From an uncultured Polycyclovorans sp. (lineage in GTDB: Bacteria > Pseudomonadota > Gammaproteobacteria > Nevskiales > Nevskiaceae): a DNA stretch of 62,668 nt. The notes below the pieces were generated by a model. It was not told the origin of the DNA. It saw only the letters and a list, made by a program, of their open reading frames with translations, and ran no database searches. The stretch spans positions 1-62,668 of the forward strand of contig CAKZHZ010000007.1 in the NCBI GenBank assembly GCA_936928855.1, written 5' to 3'. How positions within the stretch are numbered: position 1 is the stretch's first letter; the number at the start of each line of letters is the position of its first letter. The translations under genes were made by a program, and so were the position numbers. Below are positions 9,281 to 17,315 of this stretch, in pieces.

Positions 9281-10072
9281 ATGAGTTTCTGGAAAGCCTT
9301 CTTGTTGACAGCGGCCATCGTGGTGATCGCCAAGGCCATCGCCTGGGCCATCCAGCGCCGGACCGGCAATGCCGCCGTGGTGGACGCGATCTGGGCGGTG
9401 TCGCTGGGCGGGCTGGCTGTGGTCTATGCCCTGGCCGGCGACGCGCCGGGCGAGGTGCGGCTGCTGGTCGGTTTGATGGGCGGCGTCTGGGGGCTGCGGC
9501 TGGGGTTGCACCTGGGCGCCCGCATGGCCGGCAAGCCGGAGGATTTCCGCTACGCCAAGTTCCGCCAGGAATGGGGCGACCGCGCCCAGTTCAATCTGTT
9601 CTGGTTCTTCCAGTTCCAGAACCTGTTCACCCTGGCGTTGTCGGCGTCGGCGTTCGCGGCTGCCGTCTATCGCCCCGATGCACCGCCGGTTTGGGCCATG
9701 GTACTGGCCGTCGCGTTGTGGCTGACCTCGGTGGTCGGCGAGGGCATCGCGGACCGGCAGATGGACCGTTTCCGTCGCGATTCGGCCAATCGCGGGCAGG
9801 TCTGCCGGGCGGGCCTGTGGCGGTACTCGCGCCATCCCAACTATTTCTTCGAGTGTGTCCACTGGCTCGCCTATCTGCCCTTGGCGCTGGGCGCGCCCTG
9901 GGGCTGGACGGCGTTGGTGGCGCCGGTGGTGATGGCCATCCTGCTGACCCGGATTTCCGGCATGCCGATGCTGGAGGCCGAGATGGCCGCCCGCAAGGCG
10001 GGCTATGCCGAATATCTGCGCACCACTTCGGCGCTGATTCCGTGGTTTCCCAAAGCGTCTTCCTCTTCCTAA
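9281..10072 (+). CDS. DUF1295 / steroid 5-alpha-reductase-like membrane protein
   Basis: Integral membrane enzyme of 263 residues with about six helices. The C-terminal signature GLWRYSRHPNYFFECVHW is the cofactor and substrate motif shared by DUF1295 proteins, steroid 5-alpha-reductases and isoprenylcysteine methyltransferase-like proteins. The ATG at 9281 begins MSFWKAF directly before the first helix; upstream in-frame codons lie in the divergent gene. It is followed 17 bases later by a CFA-synthase-like methyltransferase, a pairing that suggests modification of a membrane acyl chain. Confidence 0.82.
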   Translation: MSFWKAFLLTAAIVVIAKAIAWAIQRRTGNAAVVDAIWAVSLGGLAVVYALAGDAPGEVRLLVGLMGGVWGLRLGLHLGARMAGKPEDFRYAKFRQEWGDRAQFNLFWFFQFQNLFTLALSASAFAAAVYRPDAPPVWAMVLAVALWLTSVVGEGIADRQMDRFRRDSANRGQVCRAGLWRYSRHPNYFFECVHWLAYLPLALGAPWGWTALVAPVVMAILLTRISGMPMLEAEMAARKAGYAEYLRTTSALIPWFPKASSSS

Positions 10073-10089
10073 GCGACGAGCCCTAGCTC

Positions 10090-11151
10090 ATGAATCCCAT
10101 CCAGTGGGTCGAACGGGGTCTGATCCCCGATGTCATCGCGCGTGCCGGCATGCGTCACCTCATTGCCAGGCGGCTGGCGGCGCCCGAGAGCGTCGATCAG
10201 ACCCTGCGCGCCGAACATTTCGCCCGGTTCCTGGCGGATCTGCGGTCCAGCCCCATCGCCATCAACACGCAGGACGCCAACGTCCAGCACTATGAAGTGC
10301 CGGCAGAGTTCTTCCACCGCCATCTGGGCCCCTGCCTCAAGTATTCGTGTTGCCTGTATCCGCAAGGGAACGAATCGCTGGCCGAAGCCGAGCAGAAAAT
10401 GCTGGCGCTGTACGCCGAGCGCGCGGGGCTGGTGGATGGCATGCGCATGCTCGACCTCGGCTGCGGCTGGGGATCCCTGTCGCTGTGGCTGGCGCAGCAC
10501 TACCCCAACTCGGAGATCGTGGGCCTGTCCAACTCGAATGGGCAGCGCGAATTCATCATGGATCAGGCCAAGGTGCGCGGTCTGCACAATCTCACCATCC
10601 TCACCGGTAACATCGTCGACTTCCAGTTTCGGGCGCAGGGGGTGACGGCCGGATTCGATCGCGTGCTCTCGATCGAGATGTTCGAGCACATGAAGAACTA
10701 TGGCCTGCTGCTCAACAAGATCGCCGGCTGGATGCGGCCGGAGGCGCGTCTGTTCGTCCACATCTTCGCGCACAAACTGCTGGCCTATCACTACGAGGTA
10801 CGGGACGACTCCGACTGGATGACCCAGTACTTCTTCCTGGGGGGCACCATGCCCAGCGAGCACCTGTTCGCCCACTTCCAGGATGACCTGCGCATCGTGC
10901 GGCAGTGGTGGGTCAACGGCCAGCACTATGAAAAGACCTCCAACCACTGGCTGGCCGGTATGGACGCCCAGCGCGACCGCATCATGCCGATCTTCGAGCA
11001 GGCCTACGGCAAGGCGGATGCGGTCATCTGGTTCAATCGCTGGCGGATGTTCTACATGGCGGTGGCGGAGTTCTTCGGCTATGCCGAGGGCAATGAGTGG
11101 GGCGTCGGCCACTATCTGTTCGAAAAGCGGCCGGCGGCCTCCGGCGGGTAG
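10090..11151 (+). CDS. Cyclopropane-fatty-acid-synthase-family methyltransferase
   Basis: SAM-dependent methyltransferase of 353 residues. The SAM motif I is LDLGCGWGSLSLW (about residue 120), preceded by YSCCLYP and followed by SIEMFEHMKNYG, all characteristic of the CFA synthase family. It is shorter than E. coli Cfa (382) and could methylate an unsaturated acyl chain or a small molecule. It lies in an operon with the DUF1295 protein upstream and an MBL-fold lipoprotein four bases downstream. Confidence 0.85.
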   Translation: MNPIQWVERGLIPDVIARAGMRHLIARRLAAPESVDQTLRAEHFARFLADLRSSPIAINTQDANVQHYEVPAEFFHRHLGPCLKYSCCLYPQGNESLAEAEQKMLALYAERAGLVDGMRMLDLGCGWGSLSLWLAQHYPNSEIVGLSNSNGQREFIMDQAKVRGLHNLTILTGNIVDFQFRAQGVTAGFDRVLSIEMFEHMKNYGLLLNKIAGWMRPEARLFVHIFAHKLLAYHYEVRDDSDWMTQYFFLGGTMPSEHLFAHFQDDLRIVRQWWVNGQHYEKTSNHWLAGMDAQRDRIMPIFEQAYGKADAVIWFNRWRMFYMAVAEFFGYAEGNEWGVGHYLFEKRPAASGG

Positions 11152-11155
11152 GGCA

Positions 11156-12226
11156 ATGCTTTCCCGGGGCATCGTAACGGGGCTGCTGGTCATGGCCGCC
11201 AGTGCTTGCGCCACCCCGTCCGGTGACCGCGGCCCGGTGAGCGACCACTTCGACGGTGAGCGCTTTCACAACGATACGCCCTTCGACATCGGCTGGGCGG
11301 ACCTCTGGCGCTATTACCGCGAGCGCGACCCCGGGCCCTGGGTGCGGGACCTGACCCCGTCGAACACGCCGGCGCCGCCCGCCCGGGTAGGGGCGGGCGT
11401 ATTGCGGGTCACCGTGGTCAACCACGCGACGGTGCTGCTGCAGTTCGACGGCCTCAACGTGCTGACCGATCCCATCTGGAGCGCGCGTGCCAGCCCGGTG
11501 ACCTGGGCCGGACCGCGGCGCCACGTGGCACCGGGCATTCCCTTCGATGCGCTTCCGCCCATCGACGTGGTGCTGATCTCGCACAACCACTACGATCATC
11601 TTGACCTCCCCACCTTGCAGCGGCTCGAAACTGCCCACCAGCCCCTGTTCGTGGTCGGCCTGGGAGAGGATGCCTGGCTGCGTCAGGCGGGGCTGCGTCA
11701 GGTCACCCCGCTGGACTGGGGGCAGGCCCTGGACCTCGGCAACGGGCTGCGTGTGCATGCCCAGCGCAGCCAGCACTGGACCGGGCGCGGCCTGTTCGGA
11801 GGCGACCGCAACCGCAGCCTGTGGCTCGCCTTCGTACTGGAAACCACTGGCGGGCCGGTCTACTTTGCCGGGGACACCGGCTATGCCCGTCATTTCGCCG
11901 AAACGGGAGACCAGTTCGGACCGTTCCGGCTCGCCCTGCTGCCGATTGGCGCCTACCAGCCGCGCTGGCTCACGGCCTACCAGCACACCAGCCCGGCCGA
12001 TGCCGTGCAGGCACACCGCGACCTTCGGGCCCGTCGCAGTATCGGCGTGCACTTCGGCACATTTCAGCTGTCGGAAGAAGCGCAAGACCAACCTGCACAG
12101 GATCTGCAGCGCGCCCGCGCGGCGGCTGGCGTTCCGGATTGTGCCTTCATCGCCCCCGCCTTCGGGCAGGGATACGTCATTCCTGCCATTGGTGTGGTGG
12201 CGCCCACCGCCGGAGCTTTGCCATGA
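11156..12226 (+). CDS. NAPE-PLD-like metallo-beta-lactamase-fold lipoprotein
   Basis: Predicted metal-dependent phosphodiesterase, 356 residues. It has the MBL motif SHNHYDHLD, later metal ligands in YFAGDTGY, and a C-terminal GVHFGTF, the pattern of N-acyl-phosphatidylethanolamine phospholipase D relatives. The N-terminus reads LLVMAASACATP, a plausible lipobox, so it is probably anchored in the envelope. The ATG at 11156 is four bases after the CFA-like gene. Its TGA overlaps the next start as ATGA. Confidence 0.8.
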   Translation: MLSRGIVTGLLVMAASACATPSGDRGPVSDHFDGERFHNDTPFDIGWADLWRYYRERDPGPWVRDLTPSNTPAPPARVGAGVLRVTVVNHATVLLQFDGLNVLTDPIWSARASPVTWAGPRRHVAPGIPFDALPPIDVVLISHNHYDHLDLPTLQRLETAHQPLFVVGLGEDAWLRQAGLRQVTPLDWGQALDLGNGLRVHAQRSQHWTGRGLFGGDRNRSLWLAFVLETTGGPVYFAGDTGYARHFAETGDQFGPFRLALLPIGAYQPRWLTAYQHTSPADAVQAHRDLRARRSIGVHFGTFQLSEEAQDQPAQDLQRARAAAGVPDCAFIAPAFGQGYVIPAIGVVAPTAGALP

Positions 12227-12978
12227 AATCGTTTGCCGTGCTGACCGCCACCCTGCTTGCCGGCGTCACCATGACCGCATCGGCCGAAATCTTCCGCTTC
12301 TACGGCTATGCCTTTGATCTGGAGAGCGACCGCTATCTCTACACCGAGGTCCACGAACAGGAGATCGTGGACGATCGCTGGTTGCGCGGGACAATCCGTT
12401 ACTTCGACCCCGACGGGCAGCTGATCGGTGACAAGCCGCTCGATTTCGGCGCCAACCCTTATGTGCCAGCGTTTCGTCTCAACCTGCCGGGGCAGGACTA
12501 TGTCGAGGGCATCCGCGAGGTCGGCGATCGCGCCACCCTGTTCCGCAGCCGCGATGGCAAGTCGGAAGAGAAGCGGCTCAAGGTCAGTGAGCAGATGGCC
12601 GCCGACTCGGGATTTCACGCGCTGCTGCGCGACAACTTCGAGCGTCTGATGGCCGGTGAGAACGCCCGCTTCAAGCTGCTGGTGGCCGGCAATCTGGATG
12701 CTTTCAGTTTCCGCGCCCGCAAGATGGGTGAAACCGAGGTGGCGGGCGAGCGCGCCGTGCACCTGCGCGTGGAGCCGGACTCGCTGCTGCGCCTGCTGGT
12801 CGACCCTCTGGAGCTGTTTTATGCGCCGGACGAGCGCCGCCTGCTGGAGTATCGCGGCATCTCCAACATCCGCGATCCGCGCACCGGCGATCCCTACATG
12901 GCGCGGATCGTCTACCCGCGCAATCCGCCGCCGGGAGCGCCGGAGACCCTGCCGCCGCTGCAGCCGGAGGGCGACTGA
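12223..12978 (+). CDS. Secreted protein of unknown function
   Basis: I do not recognise the family. The 251-residue product has a clear signal peptide (cleavage probably after MTASA) and a soluble, beta-rich, charged mature part with no cysteine. It begins inside the MBL gene stop (ATGA), so it is translated with the lipid operon. Its periplasmic location fits a carrier or partner for an envelope lipid enzyme, but that is inference from position only. Confidence 0.7.
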   Translation: MKSFAVLTATLLAGVTMTASAEIFRFYGYAFDLESDRYLYTEVHEQEIVDDRWLRGTIRYFDPDGQLIGDKPLDFGANPYVPAFRLNLPGQDYVEGIREVGDRATLFRSRDGKSEEKRLKVSEQMAADSGFHALLRDNFERLMAGENARFKLLVAGNLDAFSFRARKMGETEVAGERAVHLRVEPDSLLRLLVDPLELFYAPDERRLLEYRGISNIRDPRTGDPYMARIVYPRNPPPGAPETLPPLQPEGD

Positions 12979-12991
12979 ACGGCGGCGCCCC

Positions 12992-13687
12992 TCAGAAGGT
13001 GGGAAACCGCAGTTCCGGGTCCTGCAGCAGTTCCGGTGTTTTAGCGGCGAGGGCACCCCAGAACAGCAGGAGGATGAAGCGCTCGGCCTGTCGTCGAATC
13101 GCCGGGCGGTTCGCGTCCTGTTCCAGGTAATCCATCGAAAAGAACACCATCTGCCGGACGATCAGGCGGGCAATCTCGATCAGCTCGTCAGGATCCACCC
13201 CGGGCAGCTTGAGCACCTCCATCAGGTCCTCGGTCATGTCCTGGGCAATGCCTTCCAGCAGGTCCCGCATCGCCTCACGCATCACCGGACTGGTGCCATA
13301 CAGCTCGCGGACCCCCACGATGTAGGCTTCCCGATGCTCGGTGACAAAGTCGAGTACCAGGCCGACTGATTCTCTTGCGATGGCCTGCGCCTCCAGCAGG
13401 CCTTCCGCCGGAGAGCTGAAGTCGGCCAGCCGAAAGCCCTTTTGCGCTGGCTGCATGCGTCGCTCGCGCAGGCCGGCGCGCAGCGCCGTGCCGAGATCCT
13501 TGAGCATCGCCACCCCGAGATCATCGAAGTCGCGAAAGTGACGGTAGAAGGTGTTCGGGTTGAGGCCGGCGTGACGCGCCACCTCGCGCAATCCCAGCGA
13601 TGCGATGCTGCGGGTGGTGGCGGCCAGCTCCAGTGCGGCCTCCATCAAACGCTGCCGCCCTCCTTTATCTTTATTTTTATCAGTCAC
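12992..13687 (-). CDS. TetR-family regulator, DesT/FabR-like
   Basis: The DNA-binding helix-turn-helix reads LGLREVARHAGLNPNTFYRHF, followed by RDFDDLGVAML. This closely follows the arrangement in DesT and FabR, which control unsaturated fatty acid synthesis. The C-terminal ligand domain is all helical. The start is a GTG at 13687; the next in-frame ATG would cut into helix 1. It is convergent with the lipid operon (13-base gap) and divergent from the PF10118 gene, its likeliest target. Confidence 0.82.
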   Translation of the reverse strand: MTDKNKDKGGRQRLMEAALELAATTRSIASLGLREVARHAGLNPNTFYRHFRDFDDLGVAMLKDLGTALRAGLRERRMQPAQKGFRLADFSSPAEGLLEAQAIARESVGLVLDFVTEHREAYIVGVRELYGTSPVMREAMRDLLEGIAQDMTEDLMEVLKLPGVDPDELIEIARLIVRQMVFFSMDYLEQDANRPAIRRQAERFILLLFWGALAAKTPELLQDPELRFPTF

Positions 13688-13800
13688 TTAATTGAATGTC
13701 ATCAGTTGATGGCACATTGACAGTTGACGATAGGTATACACCCGTTTACTCTGCAGGTAGACGATTGTATACGCCATCCAGGGCGAATTGAGGAGGCATC
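13688..13800. promoter_or_regulatory. Divergent promoter/operator region, tetR and PF10118 gene
   Basis: This AT-rich gap contains an imperfect palindrome TGTCATCA-GT-TGATGGCA at 13697-13714 (7 of 8 pairs). It also has two GTATAC palindromes at 13734 and 13767, exactly 33 bases (three helical turns) apart. TTTACT (13745) and TATACG (13768), 17 bases apart, could be a plus-strand promoter. A strong AGGAGG at 13790-13795 serves the gene at 13801. TetR autoregulation here is inferred. Confidence 0.5.
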
Positions 13801-14688
13801 ATGTCGCGTTCCACGTCTTCCGCCAAATCCCGCAAGCCGGTGCCGGTGATGCCGGTCCGTCGGGACCTGACCTTCGATCTGCCGCAGGATCGTGTCCACG
13901 ACTGGGCCTGCGAAAACGTGCACTTCACCCACCTGATGAACACCATGTCGCTGGTGATTCCCGTCGGCGAGCGCTTTTTCATCGATGCGGTCCGCTATTA
14001 CCGGGATCAGATCCAGGATCCGGAGTTGAAGAAAGCGGCTACCGCGTTCATCGGTCAGGAAGCCATGCATGGCCGTGAGCACGACGAGTACAACGCGCGG
14101 GTGTTCGAGCGCCTGCCCAACGCGGAGCGCTTCGAGCAACGGGTGACCGCGTTGCTGCGCTGGTTCCAGAAGCACACGCCGCCGTCCTTCAGGCTGTCGG
14201 GGACGATTGCACTGGAGCATCTCACCGCCATCATGGCCGACGGGCTGTTGAAAGAGCCGCGGTTGAAGGAAAAGTCAGAGCCGGGGTATTCCGCGCTGTG
14301 GCACTGGCATGCGCTGGAGGAAACCGAGCACAAGGCGGTGGCCTTTGATGTCTGGACCGCTACGCAGGGCAGCGGGCCGCGTGCCTATGTCGAGCGCAGT
14401 GTCGGTCTGGCGCTGGCCACGGCGATCTTCTGGGCGGAGGTGATCCCCGCGTATCTGAGCTTCATTCGACACGAGGGCAAGCTCACCGATATCAAGGGAT
14501 GGCGTGAGTTCTACCGTATCGCCTTTGGCGAGGTCGGCTTCCTGCGCAAGATGGCGCGTCCGTGGTTCGATTATTTCCGTCCCGGGTTCAACCCATGGGA
14601 CCACGACAACATGCATTTCCTGGAAACCGTCGAGGCGTACAGTGCACCTTTCCAGCGCAAATCGGGGCCGATGGCGCGCGCGGCCTGA
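13801..14688 (+). CDS. PF10118 'metal-dependent hydrolase', putative ferritin-like di-iron protein
   Basis: The 295-residue protein matches the family annotated as predicted metal-dependent hydrolase. It shows GQEAMH (E87, H90) and EETEH (E174, H177), two ExxH motifs, with additional glutamates at E57 and E139. That spacing is the classic four-helix di-iron carboxylate arrangement, so an oxygenase or oxidase role is possible. It has no signal peptide. It sits opposite a DesT/FabR-like regulator and ends at a strong terminator. Confidence 0.75.
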   Translation: MSRSTSSAKSRKPVPVMPVRRDLTFDLPQDRVHDWACENVHFTHLMNTMSLVIPVGERFFIDAVRYYRDQIQDPELKKAATAFIGQEAMHGREHDEYNARVFERLPNAERFEQRVTALLRWFQKHTPPSFRLSGTIALEHLTAIMADGLLKEPRLKEKSEPGYSALWHWHALEETEHKAVAFDVWTATQGSGPRAYVERSVGLALATAIFWAEVIPAYLSFIRHEGKLTDIKGWREFYRIAFGEVGFLRKMARPWFDYFRPGFNPWDHDNMHFLETVEAYSAPFQRKSGPMARAA

Positions 14689-14704
14689 GCATAGAGGGGC
14701 CCAA

Positions 14705-14736
14705 CAAAAAACCCGGCATGACGCCGGGCTTTTTTT
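14705..14736. terminator. Bidirectional intrinsic terminator
   Basis: The hairpin CCCGGC-ATGAC-GCCGGG (14712-14728) is flanked by an A-run on the left and a T-run on the right. It therefore works in both directions, ending the PF10118 gene (plus) and the lipoprotein/acyl-CoA synthetase operon (minus). Confidence 0.88.
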
Positions 14737-14739
14737 GGC

Positions 14740-15531
14740 TCAGCGGCACCAGACCGGGCGCGCGTAGGGGTCCTCTTCAAGTTGCTGAAGACGTGCACGA
14801 ATACGGTCGGCCGCGGGGTTCTGGGGGAACCGGGAGTTAAAGGCGGCGAGCGTTTCCTCAACCGGCGACTGCTCCTGGGTGCAGGTACAGGTTCCGTGCA
14901 CCATCACATCCTCGATGTCCGCGAGCCAGCGGTCGGTGAAGGCCTGGTAGGCCCCGGCGTGGGTCTGCTGGAAGCTGCGCCAGCCCTGATACTGGTCAAG
15001 CAAGACCGGTTCGCCGAAGCGCACGCAGGGGCTGGCGCCGCCAGCGAAGCGCAGGTAGAGCGGCAGAGCCTGCTCGTTGTAGGCGGCGACGAAGCGGCCG
15101 AAGAAGGCCTGGTCCGCAGGGCGCCCCTTGCGCTGCGCCAGCGTCAGCAGCGCGTCACCGTCGATTTCGGCGTGGATGTCCTGGCCACGATGAAAGATGA
15201 AGCCAGGGACATCGGCCTGCAGCCTCGAAAAGTCGGCATCGTCGAGCTGCTCCAGCCAGGCGAGCTGGCTGTCGTCGATCATCATGGCGGCGTCCTGGAC
15301 GGCCTCCGCCGCCGCCAGCAGCGACTCCAGCGACCGTGCAGTCTCGCTGTGCTCGACTGCAGCCCATTCGCTCATGTAGTCGCGGATGGCTTCGGGGTAG
15401 CGGCTGTCGGATACCGATTCCTGCACCGCCTCGGTTGTCGGCGCCGGGGCCTTGGCGCCGCCTCCACAGGCGGCCAGCAGCGCCACGAGCATCAGCGGCA
15501 CCATCCGTGGCCGAAGCTGGCGACCCGACAT
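14740..15531 (-). CDS. Lipoprotein of unknown function
   Basis: The 263-residue product has an N-terminal signal with lipobox LVALLAACGGG and a Pro/Thr/Glu linker. A helical body follows, with four cysteines in the C-terminal half (SPCVRF, the CTC pair and the final VWCR). I do not recognise the family. Its ATG shares one base with the stop of the acyl-CoA synthetase gene upstream, so the two are cotranscribed. It ends at the bidirectional terminator. Confidence 0.75.
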   Translation of the reverse strand: MSGRQLRPRMVPLMLVALLAACGGGAKAPAPTTEAVQESVSDSRYPEAIRDYMSEWAAVEHSETARSLESLLAAAEAVQDAAMMIDDSQLAWLEQLDDADFSRLQADVPGFIFHRGQDIHAEIDGDALLTLAQRKGRPADQAFFGRFVAAYNEQALPLYLRFAGGASPCVRFGEPVLLDQYQGWRSFQQTHAGAYQAFTDRWLADIEDVMVHGTCTCTQEQSPVEETLAAFNSRFPQNPAADRIRARLQQLEEDPYARPVWCR

Positions 15532-17186
15532 CAGTCTTCCCAGCCCAGCGCGGTGCGATGGGCGGCCTCGCGCTCGATCAGGGCGCCGTAGCGACTCTCC
15601 ACCTCGTTGCGTTTGACCTTCATGGTGGGCGTCATCAGGCCGTTGTCGATCGTCCAGACGTCCTTGACCACCACGATCTTGGCGATCTGCTCGTGCGCTT
15701 CCAGCGGCCCGTTGACGATCTCCATGTCAGCGACCAGCTGCCGCCCCGCCTCCTCGCGGTTCATCGCGCGCCCGGCGTCGTTGAGGGAGACCAGCAGCAG
15801 GGGCTGCTTCAGGCCGCTCCCCACCAGGCAGAGCTGGTCGATGAGGGTGTTGCGCGCCATGGCGCCCTCAATGGGGGCTGGCGCAACATATTTGCCCTTC
15901 AGTGTTTTGAAGATGTCTTTCACGCGGCCGGTGATGTAGAGGTAGCCATCCTCGTCGATACGGCCACGATCGCCAGTGCGCAGCCAGCCGTCCTCGGTGA
16001 AGGTTTCGGCGGTCTTCTCGGGGTCCTTGTAGTAGCCCTCCATGACCGCGGGGTGCTTGAACTGGATTTCGCCGTCCGCGGCGATACGCATGTTGGCGCC
16101 TGGCTGGGCGCGTCCCACAGAGCCCCAGCGGTTGGCCTTGGGGATGTTGGCGGTGGCGTAGATGTTGTTCTCGGTCATGCCGTAGCCCTGCAGCACGGTG
16201 ATGCCGAGTTTGTCGAACCACTCGATCAGCGGAATCGGCATCGGAGCGGCGCCGACAAACAGGTACCGGGCATTCTGAAGGCCGATGGCGGTCTTGATCT
16301 TCTTGCGGATCAGGTTGCGGATGACCGGGATTTTCAGCAGACGATCCAGCTTCTGCTGCGGCAGCTTCTTCAGGACACCGGCCTGAATACGGCTGTACAC
16401 CAGGGGAACACCGAAGAAGCGTGTGGGGGCAACCTCGGCCAGCTGCTCGGCCAGCAGGTCGATGTGCTCGAGGAAGTACACCTGGGCCCCGAAGTACAGC
16501 GATGCCAGCTCCACCGCGCCGCGTTCAAAGGCATGGGCCAGCGGGAGGTAGGAGAAAAAGCGTTCCTGGCCTTCCGGCGGCATCACCTTGAGCAGGCCCT
16601 GTGCCGCGAAGTTCATGTTGGCGCCGTTGATCATCACCCCCTTCGGATTGCCGGTGGTGCCGGAGGTGTAAACCAGTGTGACGAGCGCGTTCGGGTCCGG
16701 CGGGGTGTATCCCTGCTGCGGCTGCGCAGCCGCCGCGAGCGCGTCCCACTGGTGGTCGCAGGCGATGCCGAGATCGGCGTACGGCATGGCGATCTTGGTG
16801 ATGCCCTCCGGCAGGCCGCCCTCGAACTCTGCCGGATCCGGCATCGGGCCGATGAAAACGGCCTTGGCGTCACAGTGCTTGAGGATATAGGTCACCGCAT
16901 CGGGTGATTGCTTGGGGTACAGGCCGACGCTGATGTAGCCGGCCATGGCGATGGCCAGATCGGCGAGAAACCAGTGCGCAGTGTTGCGGCCCGAGATGGC
17001 GATGGCGCTACCGGCCGGGAAGCCGAGTCCCTGCAGCGCGGCTGCCATGCGCCGGACCTGATTCTCAGCTTCGGACCAGGTGACCGGTTTCCAGTCGCCT
17101 TTCACGGGCTGGAACAACCACGGGGTGTCGGGCCGCTCCTTGGCCCAGTGCAGCAGCATCTCGATCGGATTCTTCTGCATGCTCAT
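15531..17186 (-). CDS. AMP-binding acyl-CoA synthetase (long-chain type)
   Basis: ANL-superfamily enzyme that activates a carboxylic acid as acyl-AMP and transfers it to CoA. Motifs in order are YTSGTTGNPKGVM (P-loop), GYGMTE, the GDRGRIDEDGY region, and the hinge ITGRVKDIFKTLKGKYVAP. The 551-residue length and the large C-terminal insertion resemble long-chain FadD/ACSL-type enzymes rather than short acetyl-CoA synthetases. The ATG at 17186 is eight bases after AGGGAG; a TTG three bases upstream is possible. Confidence 0.88.
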   Translation of the reverse strand: MSMQKNPIEMLLHWAKERPDTPWLFQPVKGDWKPVTWSEAENQVRRMAAALQGLGFPAGSAIAISGRNTAHWFLADLAIAMAGYISVGLYPKQSPDAVTYILKHCDAKAVFIGPMPDPAEFEGGLPEGITKIAMPYADLGIACDHQWDALAAAAQPQQGYTPPDPNALVTLVYTSGTTGNPKGVMINGANMNFAAQGLLKVMPPEGQERFFSYLPLAHAFERGAVELASLYFGAQVYFLEHIDLLAEQLAEVAPTRFFGVPLVYSRIQAGVLKKLPQQKLDRLLKIPVIRNLIRKKIKTAIGLQNARYLFVGAAPMPIPLIEWFDKLGITVLQGYGMTENNIYATANIPKANRWGSVGRAQPGANMRIAADGEIQFKHPAVMEGYYKDPEKTAETFTEDGWLRTGDRGRIDEDGYLYITGRVKDIFKTLKGKYVAPAPIEGAMARNTLIDQLCLVGSGLKQPLLLVSLNDAGRAMNREEAGRQLVADMEIVNGPLEAHEQIAKIVVVKDVWTIDNGLMTPTMKVKRNEVESRYGALIEREAAHRTALGWED

Positions 17187-17274
17187 CAACGGTGCTCCCT
17201 CTTTTGGTGGGTTCCCTGCCTGCGCGCGGAAACTGGTTTATGTTCGTCAACCTGGAAGTGTATCCAAAGGGCCC

Positions 17275-17298
17275 TGGGGGTGCAGTCCAGGACCCCCA
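17275..17298 (+). other. Hairpin in the 5' leader of the SMP-30 gene
   Basis: TGGGGGT and ACCCCCA form a perfect 7-base stem with a 10-base loop, ending two bases before the GGGGAG ribosome site (17301-17306). Its position could affect ribosome access. No known riboswitch is recognised. Confidence 0.45.
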
Positions 17299-17315
17299 AC
17301 GGGGAGATCGATCTG

